Shown: positions 52,124 to 61,697, counted from the first letter of the stretch. The stretch: 64,000 nucleotides of DNA from Acidobacteriota bacterium (GCA_029263415.1 JAJCXN010000048.1:325169-389168), one strand, 5' to 3'. The notes: generated by a model not told the origin, from the sequence alone. Program-made: numbers and translations.

Positions 52124-54025
52124 ATGTTCGAGGAACGCCACTCTGCCCGACTCTCAGCACCTGCTCTTACCACGAGTCTGTTGCTCCTGGTCATTTCGCT
52201 CATGCCCTCAACGGCTGTAGGACAACCGGCCGAGATCGCCGAGTCGGCCCGCGACCAGATCGGCGCGCTGCTCGCCGAGAAGAGCGCTCGAACGCCTGCA
52301 CAGAGGAAGATCAACTCTCGAATCTTGACCGCCCTGCGCGCCGATCGCGGCGACGCTCTCGCGGTTCCGAATCTAAGGACCGGAGTCGATCTCGAGAGCG
52401 ACGGTCGGGTCCTCTTCGATCTCGACGCAACGGTTTCCGCGGCGCTCCTCGACCGGATCGAGGCGCTTGGCGGTACTATCGTGAGTCAGTTCGAGCAGTT
52501 CAACGCCGTTCGTGCGTTGCTGCCCCTAGAGAGCATCGAGACGTTGGCGGCTGAGGCCGCGATCCGAAACGTCCGACCGGCCGACCGCCCTCTGCGGCAC
52601 GGCGGTTTCGTGCGCGGTAATTCGGTAATCACTGAAGGTGACGTGGCACATCGCGCCGACGACGCGCGTGCCAACTTCGGCGTTGACGGTTCAGGAGTGC
52701 AGGTCTGTGCGATGTCAGACTCAGTCGACGAGCTGGCTGCACTAATCGCTAGCGGCGAGCTGCCTCCCGGCACAACATTTCTCGCAGGTCAATCCGGCAA
52801 TCCCGGGACCAGCGAAGGTACAGCACTGCTCGAGATCATCCACGATCTCGCGCCAGGAGCGACTCTTCTCTTTGCTACAGGTCAGGGCGGTCTCGCGCAG
52901 ATGGCTCAGAACATCCTGGACCTCGCGACTGCCGGCTGTGACGTGATCGTCGACGACATCGGCTACTTCGCCGAAGGTGTCTTTCAAGACGACGTCATCG
53001 CCCAGGCTGTCGAAACGGTGGTCTCCCAAGGGGTCCTCTACTTTTCTTCGGCCGGCAATTCAGGCAACTTCAACGACGGTGAGGCGGGCGTTTTCGAGGG
53101 CGACTTCAGCGGCAGCAGCTTCCTCCTGCCCGCGCCGCTTAACGTCAGCGTCACAGCCCATGACTACGGCGCTTCCCAGCACACCAATACCGTCACCGAG
53201 GACCCGCTCAACGACGCACCGTTCTTCACCCTTCAGTGGTCCGATCCACTCCTTGCTTCTGGCAACGACTACGACCTCTTCCTGCTCGACCCCGCCATGG
53301 CCAACGTTCTTGACGCCTCCACGGACATTCAGGACGGCAATGATGATCCGTTCGAGGACATCAACTCCGTGGGATTTGACGACACTGGCACCCATCTGGT
53401 GGTCGTGAGGACCTCGGGCATCAACCGTCACTTTCACCTAAACAGCCATCGAGCACGGCTGCAAATCGGCACGAATGGCCAGATCTTCGGTCACGCGGCG
53501 GCCGTGAACGCCTTTGCCGTCGCGGCGGTGCGAGTGCCGGTTGGAAACGGCGAGTTCGATGGCACCGAGGAGGTCGAGACGTTTAGCTCGGACGGCCCTC
53601 GGCGCATCTTCTTCGAAGCCAACGGCTGCCCAGTCGAATCGCCTAGCGGCCCAGGACTCGAGAACGGCTGCTTTGCCCCGAGCGAGGGTGTGCAGACCTC
53701 GATCGTGCGCCAAAAGCCCGACGTCTCGGCCGCTGACGGCGTCTCGACGACTTCGTCGAACTTCCTGACCTTCTTCGGCACGTCCGCGTCGGCGCCACAC
53801 GCCGCCGCAATCTCGGCACTGCTGCGAGAGCTCGATCCTTCGATCGGAACCTCCGGCCTGCGTGGACTGTTCGGTTCGAGTTCGCTCGACATCGAGGAGT
53901 TCGGCTTTGACAGGGACTCGGGGGCGGGCATCATAGATGCTAATTCCCTGCTGGAGCACGACAACATCTTCTCCGATGGCTTCGAATCCGGCAACACCTC
54001 GGCCTGGACGAATAGCGTGCCCTAG
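52124..54025 (+). CDS. secreted subtilase-like serine protease (S8/S53-type) with C-terminal tail motif
   Basis: The ATG at 52124 has GGAGG (52111-52115) 8 bases upstream; 633 residues. A signal peptide (TTSLLLLVISLMPSTAVGQ) and an N-terminal propeptide-like region (LFDLDATVSAALLDRIEALG, FNAVRALLPLESIETLA) precede the catalytic domain. The Asp motif is VQVCAMSDSVD, the oxyanion Asn is in YFSSAGNSGNF, and the Ser is in FFGTSASAPHAAAISALL. The usual HGTxVAG histidine block reads SEGTALLEIIHDLAPGA, so Glu replaces His. That suggests a sedolisin-like Glu/Asp/Ser site or altered activity. The protein ends NIFSDGFESGNTSAWTNSVP, with the shared tail. Confidence 0.87.
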   Translation: MFEERHSARLSAPALTTSLLLLVISLMPSTAVGQPAEIAESARDQIGALLAEKSARTPAQRKINSRILTALRADRGDALAVPNLRTGVDLESDGRVLFDLDATVSAALLDRIEALGGTIVSQFEQFNAVRALLPLESIETLAAEAAIRNVRPADRPLRHGGFVRGNSVITEGDVAHRADDARANFGVDGSGVQVCAMSDSVDELAALIASGELPPGTTFLAGQSGNPGTSEGTALLEIIHDLAPGATLLFATGQGGLAQMAQNILDLATAGCDVIVDDIGYFAEGVFQDDVIAQAVETVVSQGVLYFSSAGNSGNFNDGEAGVFEGDFSGSSFLLPAPLNVSVTAHDYGASQHTNTVTEDPLNDAPFFTLQWSDPLLASGNDYDLFLLDPAMANVLDASTDIQDGNDDPFEDINSVGFDDTGTHLVVVRTSGINRHFHLNSHRARLQIGTNGQIFGHAAAVNAFAVAAVRVPVGNGEFDGTEEVETFSSDGPRRIFFEANGCPVESPSGPGLENGCFAPSEGVQTSIVRQKPDVSAADGVSTTSSNFLTFFGTSASAPHAAAISALLRELDPSIGTSGLRGLFGSSSLDIEEFGFDRDSGAGIIDANSLLEHDNIFSDGFESGNTSAWTNSVP

Positions 54026-54193
54026 CCTAGCCGGCGAGCACCGTGCCTGACGGAGCCCTTTCGATGAGTGTCGAGACCGGACGGCTGGACCCGCCTTGGC
54101 TGGCTCGGATCGCTGGTCGGGTCGGGTCACATGGGTGATCGGATTGCGGAGCAGCCTTGCCTGGCACCTACTTGCTCCGCGTTTGGTTAGAGT

Positions 54194-55975
54194 GTGGGCG
54201 TGACCTTTGATCAAACGGCCCTCTTCGCCCTTGTCTCCGCGGTGCTCGTTTTCCTCATTTGGGGGAAGTACCGCTACGACGTCGTCGCCTTCGGCGCCTT
54301 GGTTCTGGCCGCGGTTCTGGGCTTGGTACCCACTGGTCAGGTCTTCTCGGGCTTTGGCCACCCGGCGGTAGTGATCATCGCGCTGGTCCTGATCGTCAGC
54401 CGCGGGCTCTCGCGCTCAGGCGCGATCGATCTGCTCGCGCGGCCGGTACTCAGCGCTTCGCGCGGCCTGCAAGGACACATCGGCATCATGGCCGGTCTCG
54501 CGGCGGCGCTGTCGACCGCAATGAACAACGTCGCGGCGCTAGCGCTCTTGATGCCGCTCGACGTCCAGGCGGCCCGTAAGGCCAAGCGCAGCCCGTCGCT
54601 CACACTGATGCCTATCTCCTTTGCGTCGATCCTCGGCGGCATGGTCACTCTGATCGGCACGCCGCCGAACATCGTCATCGCAACCTTTCGCGCCGAGGCC
54701 ACGGGCGAGCCGTTCGGCATGTTCGACTTCGCTCCAGTGGGGGCCGTGGTGGCATTGGTGGGTGTTGCCTACGTCACGCTTGTTGGATGGCGGCTGGTAC
54801 CCAAGGGCCGCAGCCAGTACGACGCCGGTCGGGAGCTCACTGAGCTGGCGGCCTACGTCGCCGAGGTCGGGGTCAACGAATCTTCTCCCTTCCTCGGCCA
54901 ACCGCTGCGCGAACTGGAGACGGTGAGCCAGGAGCACGAAGTCGCGATTCTCGGTCTCGTTCGGCGCGGCCGCCGCCTGCCGGGCACGGCTCTCGACGAG
55001 CAACTGCTCAAGAGCGACTTCATCGTGTTCCAAGGAGCACCTAGCGCGATCCACGATCTAGCGGGCGTCGCGGACCTCAAGCTCTCGGCGTCACGCAGTG
55101 CGAACGGACCTACCTCCGACGTGCTCGACCTGGTGGAGATCGTGGTGCCGGCCGGGTCAAGGATTGTCGGACGCTCGGCGATGGATATCCGCTTGCTCGC
55201 TCGCCAGGGGGTCACGCTGCTGGGGATCTCGAGAGCTGGTGTGCGCATCGCTGAGCGGGTGCGCAAGGCGCCGATCCAACCCGGCGACATTTTGCTGCTC
55301 TTAGGCCCGAAAGGCCAGATGCCGGATGTGGTCAGCTGGCTTGGCTGTCTGTCGCTGGCTGATCGGGGGCTCGACGTCACTCAGCGACAGAAGGCATGGG
55401 TGAGTGTCGTTGCCTTCACGGCCGCGATCGTGGCGGCGAGCCTGGGCTGGATCTACTTGCCAGTAGCCTTAGCAGCGGTCGTCGCCCTCTACGTCGCGCT
55501 CAACATTGTGCCGGCTAACGAGGTCTACGATTCCGTCGAGTGGTCAGTCATCGTGCTGCTCGGTTCGATGATCCCGTTAAGCGTCGCCATGGAAACCAGC
55601 GGCGCAACCTCGCTCCTAGCGGAGCAGGTGGTGAACGTTACTGCGGGCCTACCGACCGTGGCGGTATTGGGGTTGCTCATGGTGATAACCATGACCCTCT
55701 CCGACATTCTCAACAACGTCGCCACGGCACTCATCGCCGCACCGATCGGTGTTGATATCGCTCAGCGCCTAGACGCCAATCCGGACGCCTTCCTGATGGC
55801 CGTTGCAGTCGCCGCGTCCTGCGCCTTCCTAACGCCGATCGGCCACAAGAACAACACCATTATCCTGGGGCCGGGAGGTTACAAGTTCGGGGACTATTGG
55901 CGGATGGGGCTGCCGCTCGAGATTCTCGTGCTGCTCGTCGGGATCCCGATGATCCTGCTGGTCTGGCCTCTCTAG
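54194..55975 (+). CDS. SLC13/DASS-type anion transporter with two TrkA-C domains
   Basis: This 593-residue protein has GTG starts possible at 54194 and 54200. The transporter halves flank a soluble centre. The N-half spans include LFALVSAVLVFLIWGKYRYD, with the signature STAMNNVAALALLMPL and LIGTPPNIVIATF. The C-half has LVMVITMTLSDILNNVATAL-type helices and PIGHKNNTIILGPGGYKFGD. These S-N-x-x and G-T-P-x-N motifs are the substrate and sodium sites of SLC13/CitMHS/ArsB-like carriers. Two TrkA-C-like regulatory domains lie at about residues 215-300 and 310-385 (VVPAGSRIVGRSAMDIRLLA, IQPGDILLLLGPKG). It probably imports sulfate or dicarboxylates with sodium. Confidence 0.9.
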   Translation: MGVTFDQTALFALVSAVLVFLIWGKYRYDVVAFGALVLAAVLGLVPTGQVFSGFGHPAVVIIALVLIVSRGLSRSGAIDLLARPVLSASRGLQGHIGIMAGLAAALSTAMNNVAALALLMPLDVQAARKAKRSPSLTLMPISFASILGGMVTLIGTPPNIVIATFRAEATGEPFGMFDFAPVGAVVALVGVAYVTLVGWRLVPKGRSQYDAGRELTELAAYVAEVGVNESSPFLGQPLRELETVSQEHEVAILGLVRRGRRLPGTALDEQLLKSDFIVFQGAPSAIHDLAGVADLKLSASRSANGPTSDVLDLVEIVVPAGSRIVGRSAMDIRLLARQGVTLLGISRAGVRIAERVRKAPIQPGDILLLLGPKGQMPDVVSWLGCLSLADRGLDVTQRQKAWVSVVAFTAAIVAASLGWIYLPVALAAVVALYVALNIVPANEVYDSVEWSVIVLLGSMIPLSVAMETSGATSLLAEQVVNVTAGLPTVAVLGLLMVITMTLSDILNNVATALIAAPIGVDIAQRLDANPDAFLMAVAVAASCAFLTPIGHKNNTIILGPGGYKFGDYWRMGLPLEILVLLVGIPMILLVWPL

Positions 55976-56078
55976 CCAGGATCTGGTCAAGTCCCTAGCG
56001 ACTCTTGCGACCACCCGACAGTCGGCTCGATCTAGCGAGCAACCTCAAATGCGCGGCACCTCTATCCGACAATCGTGA

Positions 56079-56537
56079 CTATCCGGCAACCGCGATCGCC
56101 ACGAGCGCAAAGTACAAAGCGGCCATCGCCACTACTGTTCTGAGCCAGTGCCAGATGCTCCATCTGCGCAGCTCATCCGCCAATCCATCAACACCTACCG
56201 CTCCAGAAGCGAAGCTGGCGTTGGCCGATTTGAAGTAATAGAAGTAGAGACAGAATGTGCACAGAATCAGCGCGGCGCTGGCAACGGCATAGGACATTGC
56301 ATTGGAGTGTGTCCATACGCAGTAGATTGCCGAGACTACTGGCATCACGGTGGCCGCAATTGTGAGCGGCGCAAAGAACTTGTAGAGAAGCGGGCCCAAG
56401 CTGCTGTGTAGGTCAAGGAAGGTCTTGGGCGCAAGAGAACGCCAATAGGGGACCAAGATGACGGCTTCAGTGAGCAGGCTCCCCGCAAACAGACCGAGCA
56501 CAAAAGCGGTGAGCGTGAGAATTGTGAACGTTAGCAA
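56079..56537 (-). CDS. DUF1772-like small membrane protein
   Basis: This 152-residue protein has four predicted membrane spans: LTAFVLGLFAGSLLTEAVIL, FAPLTIAATVMPVVSAIYCV, YAVASAALILCTFCLYFYYF and TVVAMAALYFALVAIAVAG. The GSLLTEAVILVPYWRSL start and the final LRRWSIWHWLRTV-span pattern match the DUF1772 (anthrone-oxygenase-like) membrane family; the role of most members is unknown. It is a single gene, convergent with the transporter. Confidence 0.75.
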   Translation of the reverse strand: MLTFTILTLTAFVLGLFAGSLLTEAVILVPYWRSLAPKTFLDLHSSLGPLLYKFFAPLTIAATVMPVVSAIYCVWTHSNAMSYAVASAALILCTFCLYFYYFKSANASFASGAVGVDGLADELRRWSIWHWLRTVVAMAALYFALVAIAVAG

Positions 56538-56940
56538 ATTGGCAACCTAAAAGTTATCCACCGGAGGCCGAATAGCCCGGAGTATTGATACTCAGAAGAC
56601 GTGAGACGCGCAGCAACCGTTTGCTTCCATGAAGGAAGCCGAGGTACTCAGATCGCAGACGTGATGATAGTACGTCGCAGAGGGAGGCTCGTGCGCCCAA
56701 TCCGTTTCCTCAACGGCACGCAAGAGAAGAGAAGAGCACGGCCGAACGCACAGCGAAGACGGTTCAGGGCCGGTTCCAGCTCCAGCCAGACACACACGCC
56801 AGCATCATCATCAGAGTCATCGCGCGCACAAAGCAGCGCTTCGCCGTCGAGGGGCATGCAGGCGGCTCACTTCCAATCATGGCGCCTTCTATCTGGCGCC
56901 TTCGTCTGGCACCTTTAGCTGCTCCAGCTGAAAGGTTGAC
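56538..56940. other. intergenic stretch
   Basis: I see no gene. Near its end (about 56881-56920) a GGCGCCTTC-type block occurs twice 14 bases apart with a third degenerate copy; the role is unknown. Confidence 0.35.
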
Positions 56941-58470
56941 TTACTGCCATGCCAAGGTATTTCCTGCCTCGAACCCGTCCTGGAAGATCACTTCCAGTGG
57001 TTCCGCAACGAGCAATACTGCGAGTTCATTGATGTAGTCCTCAATGGCCGTATAGCCCGACGGCATGACGGTTGAGTGATCGTTGCTGTCGCTTGGATCA
57101 AGTCCATGACTTTGCTCCCAATCATCGGCCATGCCATCTGCATCAAGGTCTTGTGGCGGTGCTGACGGCGTCAACCCATCGAGCCAATCAATCGGACGGC
57201 GGTTGCCCCAAGCCCCCGAACGTCCTTGCACGTCCTCAAGGGCCCAACGACTCACGATGTCTCTGGGCCGCGCCCCCGCGTCTTCGACGACAGTCAGCTC
57301 AGTGCCAATGGAAGGCTGAGTGGTGATCGGGACGTAACCCGAGGTCGATGAAAAATCGAAGAAGCCCTCGGTGTTGAACTGGCCTGGCACGATCCCGCAA
57401 CAGTAGAACGTATAGGCGTTATCGAAGGCTGGGAGGTCGAAGGGATTGTCGAAGCGGCCGTCGAACACGCCCGGATCTTCGACCCAGTTGTCCCACAGCC
57501 AGTAGCGAGTTGGGATGCTTGGCGTGCCGTTCTCCGGATCGAACCAGAGAGGTGCCAGTGAAGCGCTGGGTCCATCTATGAAGACGTTGCCAACAAGGTT
57601 GAAGTCACCGCCAGCAACGTTGTGATGAACGAAGCCCTCTCGCCCGTTGTAGACAACGTTGTTGATGACGTCGGCAGGGCCGGTTGACAGCGCAGGAGTT
57701 CGGTTGCGGGCATGCGCAAAGTAGTTGTGGTGGATCGAGATCCGGCCTCCTGGAGGACTGTTCTCATCGCAGCTCGATGAGTCCTCGCAAGGCCGATGAT
57801 TGATGATGCCCTTGTTGTGCGTCCAGCCGTTGCCGGGATCGTAGATTGGGTATGTGATCGCAGACCACTGCAGTGTTACATCCGTTGCTCCGTTCCACAT
57901 GTCGATGGTTTCGTCGGCACCGTGCGACGCATCGATGTGATCGAGCATAAGCGTGTGATTAGTTGAGAATTGGATAGCGTCGTGCTGAGTGGGTGGCCAT
58001 TCCGAGTCTGGATCTGGTGGCCGCACACGGATATGCCGAATGATGATGTTGCCGAACTCCTGGCCGAACGGAGTGTAGAGGTGACCATAGATTGTGATGC
58101 CCGCACCAGGCGCTGTTTGGCCGGCGATGGTTAGCTCACCGTGAGGAATTTGGATGTCTCCTTCGATGACGCCCGACACCGCGAAAACCACAATGCGCGC
58201 ACCGGATTGATCCAATGCCCATTGGAGGCTTCCTACTCCGGTGGCTGCCAACGTCGTAACCCTCAAGACCTGCCCTCCACGACCACCTGTGGCAGCGGCG
58301 CCGAAGCCCTCGGCGCCAGGGAATGCGGGAAGAGTGCCCCGCTGAGAGTAGCCGGCGGTCACCGCAAGGCTGGCTGCCGCGGTAGCGATGAGCAAGACAT
58401 GGTGGATTCGTCGCAACATGTTGACGGCCTGGGTTTGGAGTGAGCGCTGAAGTCGGGGATTCGACTGCAT
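56941..58470 (-). CDS. secreted pectate-lyase-like parallel beta-helix protein with C-terminal tail motif
   Basis: This 509-residue protein has a signal peptide (VLLIATAAASLAVTAGYSQ), with start candidates ATG 58470 and ATG 58419. The mature N-terminus FPGAEGFGAAATGGRGGQV is the hallmark of PL1-type pectate lyases, followed by helix rungs (SQWALDQ-type, IVVFAVSGVIEGDIQIPHGE, NIIIRHIRVRPPDPDSEW, LMLDHIDASHGADETIDMW). Calcium/acidic positions and a late Arg (HARNRTPAL) fit the catalytic region. A DLDADGMADDWEQSHGLD segment near the end is a calcium-binding dockerin/thrombospondin-3-like loop. The protein ends VIFQDGFEAGNTLAWQ. Probable role: degradation of plant-type polyuronates outside the cell. 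Confidence 0.88.
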   Translation of the reverse strand: MQSNPRLQRSLQTQAVNMLRRIHHVLLIATAAASLAVTAGYSQRGTLPAFPGAEGFGAAATGGRGGQVLRVTTLAATGVGSLQWALDQSGARIVVFAVSGVIEGDIQIPHGELTIAGQTAPGAGITIYGHLYTPFGQEFGNIIIRHIRVRPPDPDSEWPPTQHDAIQFSTNHTLMLDHIDASHGADETIDMWNGATDVTLQWSAITYPIYDPGNGWTHNKGIINHRPCEDSSSCDENSPPGGRISIHHNYFAHARNRTPALSTGPADVINNVVYNGREGFVHHNVAGGDFNLVGNVFIDGPSASLAPLWFDPENGTPSIPTRYWLWDNWVEDPGVFDGRFDNPFDLPAFDNAYTFYCCGIVPGQFNTEGFFDFSSTSGYVPITTQPSIGTELTVVEDAGARPRDIVSRWALEDVQGRSGAWGNRRPIDWLDGLTPSAPPQDLDADGMADDWEQSHGLDPSDSNDHSTVMPSGYTAIEDYINELAVLLVAEPLEVIFQDGFEAGNTLAWQ

Positions 58471-58816
58471 GCGGATAAGTTTCGCCTATTCAAATAGGTA
58501 GAAGCAACTGCTTCTGCAAGGTACAGGCCTCCCTGGCCCCTGGGTTACCTCAGGGCGCACTCTCTACAGCCCCTGACATTCTGTCTGCTCTGTCTGGATT
58601 AACACTCTGTCTGAATGGAAACTCTGCCTGGATGGAAACTCCGTCTGAACGCCCCTATCTGCTCATCTGTCACACCTGACACTTCGCCATGCTAGCTTCG
58701 ATGACAACAGAGCACGTGCATGGGTGTCGCAGAACCAGGCGGCCCAGTACACTAGCCGCGCTTTCTCAGCATCCAACTTGGTGACAAGTCCATCGACTCT
58801 CGGGAGAGACCACCGC
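58471..58816. other. divergent regulatory region
   Basis: It separates the minus-strand pectate-lyase-like gene and the plus-strand response-regulator gene and contains the 17-bp-period repeats. Promoters of both genes are expected here; no clear consensus is seen. Confidence 0.45.
58588..58649. repeat. four direct repeats with 17-bp period (iteron-like)
   Basis: The 11-base core CTCYGYCTGRA occurs at 58588-58598, 58605-58615, 58622-58632 and 58639-58649, exactly 17 bases apart each time. It lies between the divergent pectate-lyase and response-regulator genes, so a repeated protein binding site is plausible. Confidence 0.75.
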
Positions 58817-59464
58817 GTGGAGCAAATTCCTACAGTTGATGTCGCGTTGATCGAAGACGACCGTGCCTTCAGGGCCGGCCTGCGCATGCTCTTGGACGGA
58901 ACACCGGGTTTTTCATGCGTCGGCAACTGGGCATCGGTCGAAGCGGCGCGGGCGGCAGCGCTCGGATCCGATCCCGACATCGTCTTGCTCGACATCGAGC
59001 TTCCCGGGATCCAAGGGGATGTGGGAGTTGGAAAGGTGCTCGCACGATGGCCGGGCGCCCTTGTCTTGATGTTCACCGCCAGCTCCGACGAGGAGAAGGT
59101 TTTCGCCTCCCTCTGCGGGGGCGCCAGCGGCTACTTGCTCAAGAGCACCACCCCAGCCCACCTGCTCGAAGCACTTCAAGAAGCCATGGCCGGAGGCGCG
59201 CCCATGTCACCGGCCATCGCCCGCATGGTAGTGCGATTGTTTCGACGCACAGCGCCGATCCAACAGCCGGAGCCACCCTTGACCCAGCGCGAGACTGATT
59301 TGCTCACCCAACTGGCCGAAGGCAGGAGCTATCAGGAGGCCGCCGACTCCTTGGGCATCTCTATCAACACAGTGCGCAACTACATCCGGTCGATCTACGA
59401 AAAGATGCAGGTCCACACGAGCAGCGAAGCGGTGAGCAAGGCGCTGCGGGCAGGCTTGATCTAG
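58817..59464 (+). CDS. NarL/LuxR-type response regulator
   Basis: The GTG at 58817 has GGGAG about 10 bases upstream (58802-58806) and gives a standard 215-residue regulator; the frame is open back to 58724. The receiver domain has the acidic pair in VALIEDDRAF, phospho-acceptor Asp59 in IVLLDIELPG, Thr in LMFTASSDEE and Lys in GYLLKSTTPAHL. The LuxR-type helix-turn-helix is LTQRETDLLTQLAEGRSYQE with recognition helix LGISINTVRNYIRSIYEKM. The partner kinase could be the histidine kinase at the window end, about 4 kb away, but this is not certain. Confidence 0.92.
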   Translation: MEQIPTVDVALIEDDRAFRAGLRMLLDGTPGFSCVGNWASVEAARAAALGSDPDIVLLDIELPGIQGDVGVGKVLARWPGALVLMFTASSDEEKVFASLCGGASGYLLKSTTPAHLLEALQEAMAGGAPMSPAIARMVVRLFRRTAPIQQPEPPLTQRETDLLTQLAEGRSYQEAADSLGISINTVRNYIRSIYEKMQVHTSSEAVSKALRAGLI

Positions 59465-59473
59465 AACCCAGCG

Positions 59474-60736
59474 TCACGGTGCCGTCATGGACCATTGGGA
59501 CACATCGCCCGACTCAAAGCCGTCCATGAAGATGTGATCGCGTTCGATCGCGCCGATATCGCAAGCGACGATTCCGTCCCCGTTGCCGTCGAGCGGCCGA
59601 CTGGGCCCGAATCTCTGGTCATAGCCCGGGCAATTGGTGGTGGCGCCGAGCGGATCGTCAACGGCAGGGCTGTCGGCCCTGGGCATGTGTGACAGCGTCG
59701 CGCCGCCGTAATCGCCGAGCGGCATGAGCCGCGCGTCGGCGACGTTCACCTGGTCCAAAAGCGGATCGAGATCGCAGGTGTCACCGGGGCTCTCGAGATT
59801 GCCTCCGGCAGATACGAAGGTACTGCCAGCGACCGTATCGCAATCACCTACTAGCAGAGAGTTGCTCAAGGTGGTCGAGGCACCTGAGAACAGATGGACG
59901 ATGGCTGAGCCGCCTGCCGGCGCGACGATCGTGACGAACTCTAGTGAGAGAAGGTTGGAATTCTGGATGGCACTGCCCACGCTGCCCGTGTTGCCGCTGA
60001 AAGTCGAATTGTCCATCGCGACCTCGGACTGAAGGATAGCCAGTCCTCCGCCATGATTAGCAGCATTGTCAAAAACCGCCGAAAGGGCCGCGTTCATGGT
60101 CGAGCCGCTGTAGAGGCCTATGCCGCCACCTGTCTGGATCGCGGAGTTGTCGTGAATGGACGCAAAATTCAGCAACAGCTGGCAGCTTACGGCCGCGATG
60201 CCACCGCCGCCACCTACCGGTCCGTTGCCGGCGACCACCGCGCCGTCGAGAAGAAGGGCGGAATTCACGCAGCGGATCCCGCCGCCTAGCACTGAGAAGA
60301 TCGAGCTGTCTGGGGGCGCCTGACCACCGGTGATCGCCAGCTCCTTAAAGAGGGTTGGGTCATCGGTGTCGGTCAGGACATCGAACACACGATCGCCGAG
60401 GAGAGAGCCGTCTACCGTGACGCTTCCACCCCCGAAGATCCCTACACCCTCTAGGATGTCGAGATCGCCGGTCTGGTTTAGGTCCTCGTCGGCCCCGGTG
60501 ATGGAAAGGGCGATCGAGGTCGCGCCGAAACCGAAAATGATTGTATCGAGGCCGGGATTCTGGTTCGCCCGTTCGATGGCGCCACGAAGTGTGCAGTCGC
60601 CAATCACAACACCGGAGCAGCCGGTCGACATGGCATCGATCTCGGTGTCGACCACGTAGGTATCGGCGTTCGCGTGCATTACATTCACTATGGTAAGTCC
60701 ACTGATCAGTGCACACCTCATCGTCAATTTCCTCAA
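59474..60736 (-). CDS. secreted CSLREA/choice-of-anchor beta-helix protein A, with C-terminal tail motif
   Basis: The TTG at 60736 is set by AAGGAG (60748-60743) 6 bases upstream; 420 residues. After a signal peptide (CALISGLTIVNVMHANA) comes the CSLREA-like motif GDCTLRGAIERANQNPG, then a parallel beta-helix made of Asn/Gly-rich rungs (VVAGNGPVGGGGGIAAVSCQ, DNAANHGGGLAILQSEVAMD, NSTFSGNTGSVGSAIQ). The last 100 residues (GGATLSHMPRADSPAVDDPL, CDIGAIERDHIFMDGFESGD, VSQWSMTAP) hold a choice-of-anchor-like module and the shared tail. It is a close paralogue of the protein at 61774-63015. Confidence 0.87.
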   Translation of the reverse strand: MRKLTMRCALISGLTIVNVMHANADTYVVDTEIDAMSTGCSGVVIGDCTLRGAIERANQNPGLDTIIFGFGATSIALSITGADEDLNQTGDLDILEGVGIFGGGSVTVDGSLLGDRVFDVLTDTDDPTLFKELAITGGQAPPDSSIFSVLGGGIRCVNSALLLDGAVVAGNGPVGGGGGIAAVSCQLLLNFASIHDNSAIQTGGGIGLYSGSTMNAALSAVFDNAANHGGGLAILQSEVAMDNSTFSGNTGSVGSAIQNSNLLSLEFVTIVAPAGGSAIVHLFSGASTTLSNSLLVGDCDTVAGSTFVSAGGNLESPGDTCDLDPLLDQVNVADARLMPLGDYGGATLSHMPRADSPAVDDPLGATTNCPGYDQRFGPSRPLDGNGDGIVACDIGAIERDHIFMDGFESGDVSQWSMTAP

Positions 60737-61061
60737 AGCGTGCTCCTTCGATGACTTCGTTGCGGGGGTCGGACTTCTCGAAGAGAGGCTAAGGGCTCGG
60801 AGCGGCGAGAAGAAGAGCATGACCATGCTCCCTCCGTCCGTCGACGGGAGAGAGGACTAAGAAGCGGACCTCGCATCGTCGGCGGCCAATTCGACGACCA
60901 AGTGGCCCCCTAGGACACAGGGTTCCAACTCGCCCCGACCGTGCGCCATCGGCCTCAGTGATATTGCTCGCGATGGCCAGGACAGGCCGGTACCGCCGGC
61001 TCCCGAAGCGAAGGGCTCCCAACGCCGCCTTTCGCCTGCTTCGAAGGCCTCGGGCAAGAGA
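60737..61061. other. intergenic stretch
   Basis: No gene is seen. It carries the ribosome binding site of protein A (60748-60743). Confidence 0.4.
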
Positions 61062-61697
61062 TCAAAAGTCAAAGCTGCCAACGTCGAAGCGTGAATCACT
61101 GGGATACTCACTCCAGGTTCCTTGCTTGCTCAGGATCGGAAATCCGAGGAACAACCCGTAGGCGGCCGACTTGCTGCCAACGACGAGCTCGCCGGCGACC
61201 GCGATGTAGAGCGATTGCGTGTAGGTCTCGTCGGAACCTAGCCAACCGTCCTCGAGCTTGAGCTCGATCTTCTTCACCCGCTCGAGGACCCCTCGCGAAC
61301 AGGCCGCGTAGCGGGTGGACGTACCTCGATGAACGATCGCTCCGCTCGCGTCAATGACCGCGTAGCGAAGCTCGCCGTCGCTGACGTGCCGGAGCGCGAC
61401 CGACACGTCGTTCGCCCCGCGGAAGCGTCGTGGAAGCCTCTCTAACGTCTCAAGGTGCTCGAGAAGAAAAGTCTGCAGGTCTTCCGGAGCGTACTTGGCG
61501 GGATCCCGATCGAGACGGCCAAGGTTCGAGAACACTCCGGCCACCGAGTCGCAGCCGACGCTCGCGCTGCGCGGCCTGGCTTTCCCGCCCGAGGCGCATC
61601 CAGCAGCGGCGAACACCACGGTGATCAGGACGACCGCCGGCGCGTAGCTATTCACCGTCGATTGGAAACGCCTGAAGTGGAATCTACACACGATCAT
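61062..61697 (-). CDS. lipoprotein of unknown function
   Basis: The ATG at 61697 is preceded by AGGAGA (61708-61703), 5 bases away; 211 residues. The signal ends in a lipobox (VVLITVVFAAAGC), so it is a lipoprotein. The mature part (DLQTFLLEHLETLERLPRRF, GANDVSVALRHVSDGELRYA, VIDASGAIVHRGTSTRYAAC) is a mixed alpha/beta protein I do not recognise. It has three Cys in the mature chain. It is placed between two paralogous beta-helix genes and was probably carried along by, or inserted after, their duplication. Confidence 0.78.
   Translation of the reverse strand: MIVCRFHFRRFQSTVNSYAPAVVLITVVFAAAGCASGGKARPRSASVGCDSVAGVFSNLGRLDRDPAKYAPEDLQTFLLEHLETLERLPRRFRGANDVSVALRHVSDGELRYAVIDASGAIVHRGTSTRYAACSRGVLERVKKIELKLEDGWLGSDETYTQSLYIAVAGELVVGSKSAAYGLFLGFPILSKQGTWSEYPSDSRFDVGSFDF

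Noticed and set aside
58588-58649. 17-bp-period repeats as a CRISPR array
   Set aside because: The repeat core is only 11 bases, the intervening sequence is 6 bases and partly conserved, and there are no cas genes.
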